Positions 6,002-7,298 of a DNA stretch of 7,298 bases are shown here, piece by piece. Origin of the DNA: Pseudomonadota bacterium (lineage in GTDB: Bacteria > Pseudomonadota > Gammaproteobacteria > Steroidobacterales > Steroidobacteraceae); NCBI GenBank assembly GCA_021817875.1, contig JAKAFQ010000201.1, forward strand, positions 1-7,298. The letters are read 5' to 3'. Every line of letters begins with the position of its first letter. Position 1 is the stretch's first letter. Below the pieces are notes generated by a model that was not told the DNA's origin, did no database searches, and saw only the letters and a program-made list of their open reading frames with translations. The position numbers were made by a program, and so were the translations under genes.

Positions 6002-6625
6002 TTACTTCGAATACAGCTCCACGACCAGGTTCTCGTTGATATCCGGCAGAATATCGTCGCGACCGGGCGCCGCCTTGAACACGCCGCGGAACTCCTTGTC
6101 GTTCACCTCGACCCACTCCGGAAGTCCCACCTGCTGGGCGATGTTGATCGCATTCTGGATACGCAGCTGTTTGCGGGCCTTTTCGCGCACCTCGATGGTG
6201 TCGCCGGCCTTCAGCTGGTAGGAGGCGATGGTCACCGCCTGGCCATTGACGCTGATGCCCTTGTGGCTGACCAGCTGGCGCGCCTCGGAGCGCGTGACGG
6301 CGAAGCCCATGCGGTATACGACATTGTCCAGACGGCACTCCAACAGGCGCAGCAGGTTCTCGCCGGTGGAGCCGGTGCGGCGGGCCGCCTCCGTGTAGTA
6401 GTTGCCGAACTGACGCTCGAGCACACCATACATGCGACGCAGCTTCTGCTTCTCGCGCAGCTGCAGACCGTAGTCGGAGAGGCGCTGCCGCCGCTCTCCC
6501 TTGATGCCGCCCGGCGGGACGCTGAGCTTGCACTTGCTCTCGAGCGGCTTGACGCCGCTCTTGAGGAACAGATCCGTGCCTTCGCGGCGGGCGAGCTTGC
6601 ACTTGGGACCGAGATAACGCGCCAT
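6002..6625 (-). CDS. rpsD: Ribosomal protein S4 (uS4)
   Basis: S4 is a primary 16S rRNA binding protein that nucleates 30S assembly. In E. coli it also represses the alpha operon by binding a leader pseudoknot upstream of rpsM and acts in rRNA antitermination. The protein has 207 residues (206 in E. coli). It begins [20 protein letters not shown] and continues with [25 protein letters not shown], the S4 RNA-binding domain (about 97-160, with [30 protein letters not shown]) and the terminal [11 protein letters not shown]. Cys9 and Cys32 are present, not a full zinc-binding set of four. Where E. coli and Pseudomonas have PGQHG, this protein reads PPGGIKG (37-43). The start is the family start, with a weak AAGAG 9 nt before it. 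The rpsK stop is 47 nt upstream and rpoA is 82 nt downstream. Confidence 0.98.
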   Translation of the reverse strand: MARYLGPKCKLARREGTDLFLKSGVKPLESKCKLSVPPGGIKGERRQRLSDYGLQLREKQKLRRMYGVLERQFGNYYTEAARRTGSTGENLLRLLECRLDNVVYRMGFAVTRSEARQLVSHKGISVNGQAVTIASYQLKAGDTIEVREKARKQLRIQNAINIAQQVGLPEWVEVNDKEFRGVFKAAPGRDDILPDINENLVVELYSK

Positions 6626-6666
6626 GCTGTAGTGCTCTTGAGTTCGGGGCTGTCTTTACCGTACCG

Positions 6667-6688
6667 GAAGCGTCAGACGCGACGCTTC
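6667..6688 (-). repeat. Perfect 8-bp hairpin containing the rpsK stop codon
   Basis: GAAGCGTC (6667-6674) and GACGCTTC (6681-6688) are exact reverse complements with a 6-nt loop. In the mRNA the ascending arm encodes the last Lys-Arg codons of S11, the loop covers the Val codon, and the descending arm starts at the TGA stop. About 27 nt then lead to the weak rpsD ribosome-binding site. No U-tract follows. It may be an mRNA processing or stability element, or a partial attenuator between rpsK and rpsD. Confidence 0.5.
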
Positions 6689-7077
6689 TTCGGAGGGCGG
6701 CAGCCGTTGTGCGGAATCGGCGTGACGTCCGCGATGCTGGTGATCTTCAGGCCGCAACCGTTCAGCGCGCGGACGGCCGATTCGCGGCCCGGGCCGGGAC
6801 CGCCGACTCGCACCTCGACATTCTTCACGCCGTGCTCCTGCGCAGCGACTCCGGCCTTCTCCGCCGCCACCTGCGCGGCAAACGGCGTGCTCTTGCGCGA
6901 GCCGCGAAAGCCACAGCCACCGGCCGTTGCCCAGGACAGGGTGTTGCCCTGGCGGTCGGTGATGGTGATGATGGTGTTGTTGAACGAGGCATGCACGTGC
7001 GCAATCGCATCGAGCACGTTCTTGCGCGCCTTCTTGGGCTTCTTGGCGGCGCCGCCGCCCTGCTTCTGCTCAGCCAT
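6673..7077 (-). CDS. rpsK: Ribosomal protein S11 (uS11)
   Basis: S11 lies on the platform of the 30S subunit, next to the 16S rRNA 690/790 loops and S7, close to the E-site mRNA. The protein has 134 residues (129 in E. coli). The basic N-terminal tail (1-20; Lys-rich with a GGG stretch) is slightly longer than in E. coli. The body is typical: [57 protein letters not shown] and the terminal [22 protein letters not shown] (7087-7090) stands 9 nt before the ATG. The gap to rpsM is 16 nt. Its stop codon is inside an 8-bp hairpin. Confidence 0.98.
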   Translation of the reverse strand: MAEQKQGGGAAKKPKKARKNVLDAIAHVHASFNNTIITITDRQGNTLSWATAGGCGFRGSRKSTPFAAQVAAEKAGVAAQEHGVKNVEVRVGGPGPGRESAVRALNGCGLKITSIADVTPIPHNGCRPPKKRRV

Positions 7078-7093
7078 GGTTCAAATTCCTGAG

Positions 7094-7298
7094 TTATGCC
7101 TTGCCCGGAGGTGCGTTCAGCTTCACCGCCTGCTTGCGCGGGCCCTTGCGCGTGCGGGCGTTGGTCCGGGTGCGCTGACCGTTGACCGGCAGCCCGCGGC
7201 GGTGACGGATGCCGCGGTAGCTGCCCAGGTCCATCAGGCGCTTGATGTTCATCGAGACTTCGCGCCGCAGGTCACCCTCGACGGCCACCTTGGCGATC
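7094..7298 (-). CDS. rpsM: Ribosomal protein S13 (uS13), C-terminal part only
   Basis: S13 sits in the head of the 30S subunit, where it touches 5S rRNA/L5 across the subunit bridge and its C-terminal tail reaches the P-site tRNA. The open frame runs off the window edge; 67 C-terminal residues are visible, over half of a protein of about 118-120. The visible part contains [38 protein letters not shown] and [11 protein letters not shown], the usual helix-two-turn-helix and basic tail. It ends [13 protein letters not shown], longer than the E. coli PIKK ending. It is the first alpha-operon gene seen here; the operon leader and the gene start lie outside the window. Confidence 0.97.
   Translation of the reverse strand, partial: IAKVAVEGDLRREVSMNIKRLMDLGSYRGIRHRRGLPVNGQRTRTNARTRKGPRKQAVKLNAPPGKA

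Noticed and set aside
4483..6039. Long plus-strand open frame (518 codons) antisense to rplQ and rpoA
   Set aside because: It mirrors two strongly conserved genes; the translation is rich in His, Arg, Gly and Leu without any domain. GC-rich coding DNA commonly leaves such antisense frames open.

Overview
The window is a GC-rich stretch of ordinary bacterial chromosome that reads as gammaproteobacterial. The evidence is the ribosomal-protein and RNA-polymerase alpha cluster (S13, S11, S4, alpha, L17, in that order), a PepQ-type Xaa-Pro dipeptidase (a family found mainly in Gammaproteobacteria), and protein sequences close to those of E. coli and Pseudomonas. No genus can be named from the sequence alone. 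I see no mobile element, CRISPR array, tRNA, rRNA, phage gene or defence system.

Layout. Bases 1-1800 (+) are the 3' part of uvrA, the damage-recognition ATPase of nucleotide excision repair. It runs convergently into a small low-complexity lipoprotein gene at 1897-2175 (-). A promoter-like region of about 280 bp with three inverted repeats separates that gene from pepQ at 2455-3816 (+). pepQ converges on mscL, the large-conductance mechanosensitive channel, at 3853-4251 (-). After a 246-bp gap, 4498-7298 (-) is the distal alpha operon, read in the order rpsM (cut by the window edge), rpsK, rpsD, rpoA, rplQ.

How the genes work together. The five alpha-operon genes supply the translation and transcription machinery and are almost certainly one transcript: same strand, gaps of 12 to 82 nt, and each complete gene with a recognisable ribosome-binding site. 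The regulatory leader where S4 acts in E. coli would lie upstream of rpsM, outside the window. The other four genes are separate housekeeping or envelope functions (DNA repair, dipeptide turnover, osmotic safety valve, unknown lipoprotein) with no evident shared pathway.

No previously undescribed system is visible. The points most worth a second look are a roughly 63-residue low-complexity insertion in UvrA just after its second Walker A motif, a perfect 8-bp hairpin that contains the rpsK stop codon, an S4 protein lacking the usual PGQHG motif, the inverted-repeat cluster upstream of pepQ, and the almost featureless Ser/Thr/Ala/Pro lipoprotein.
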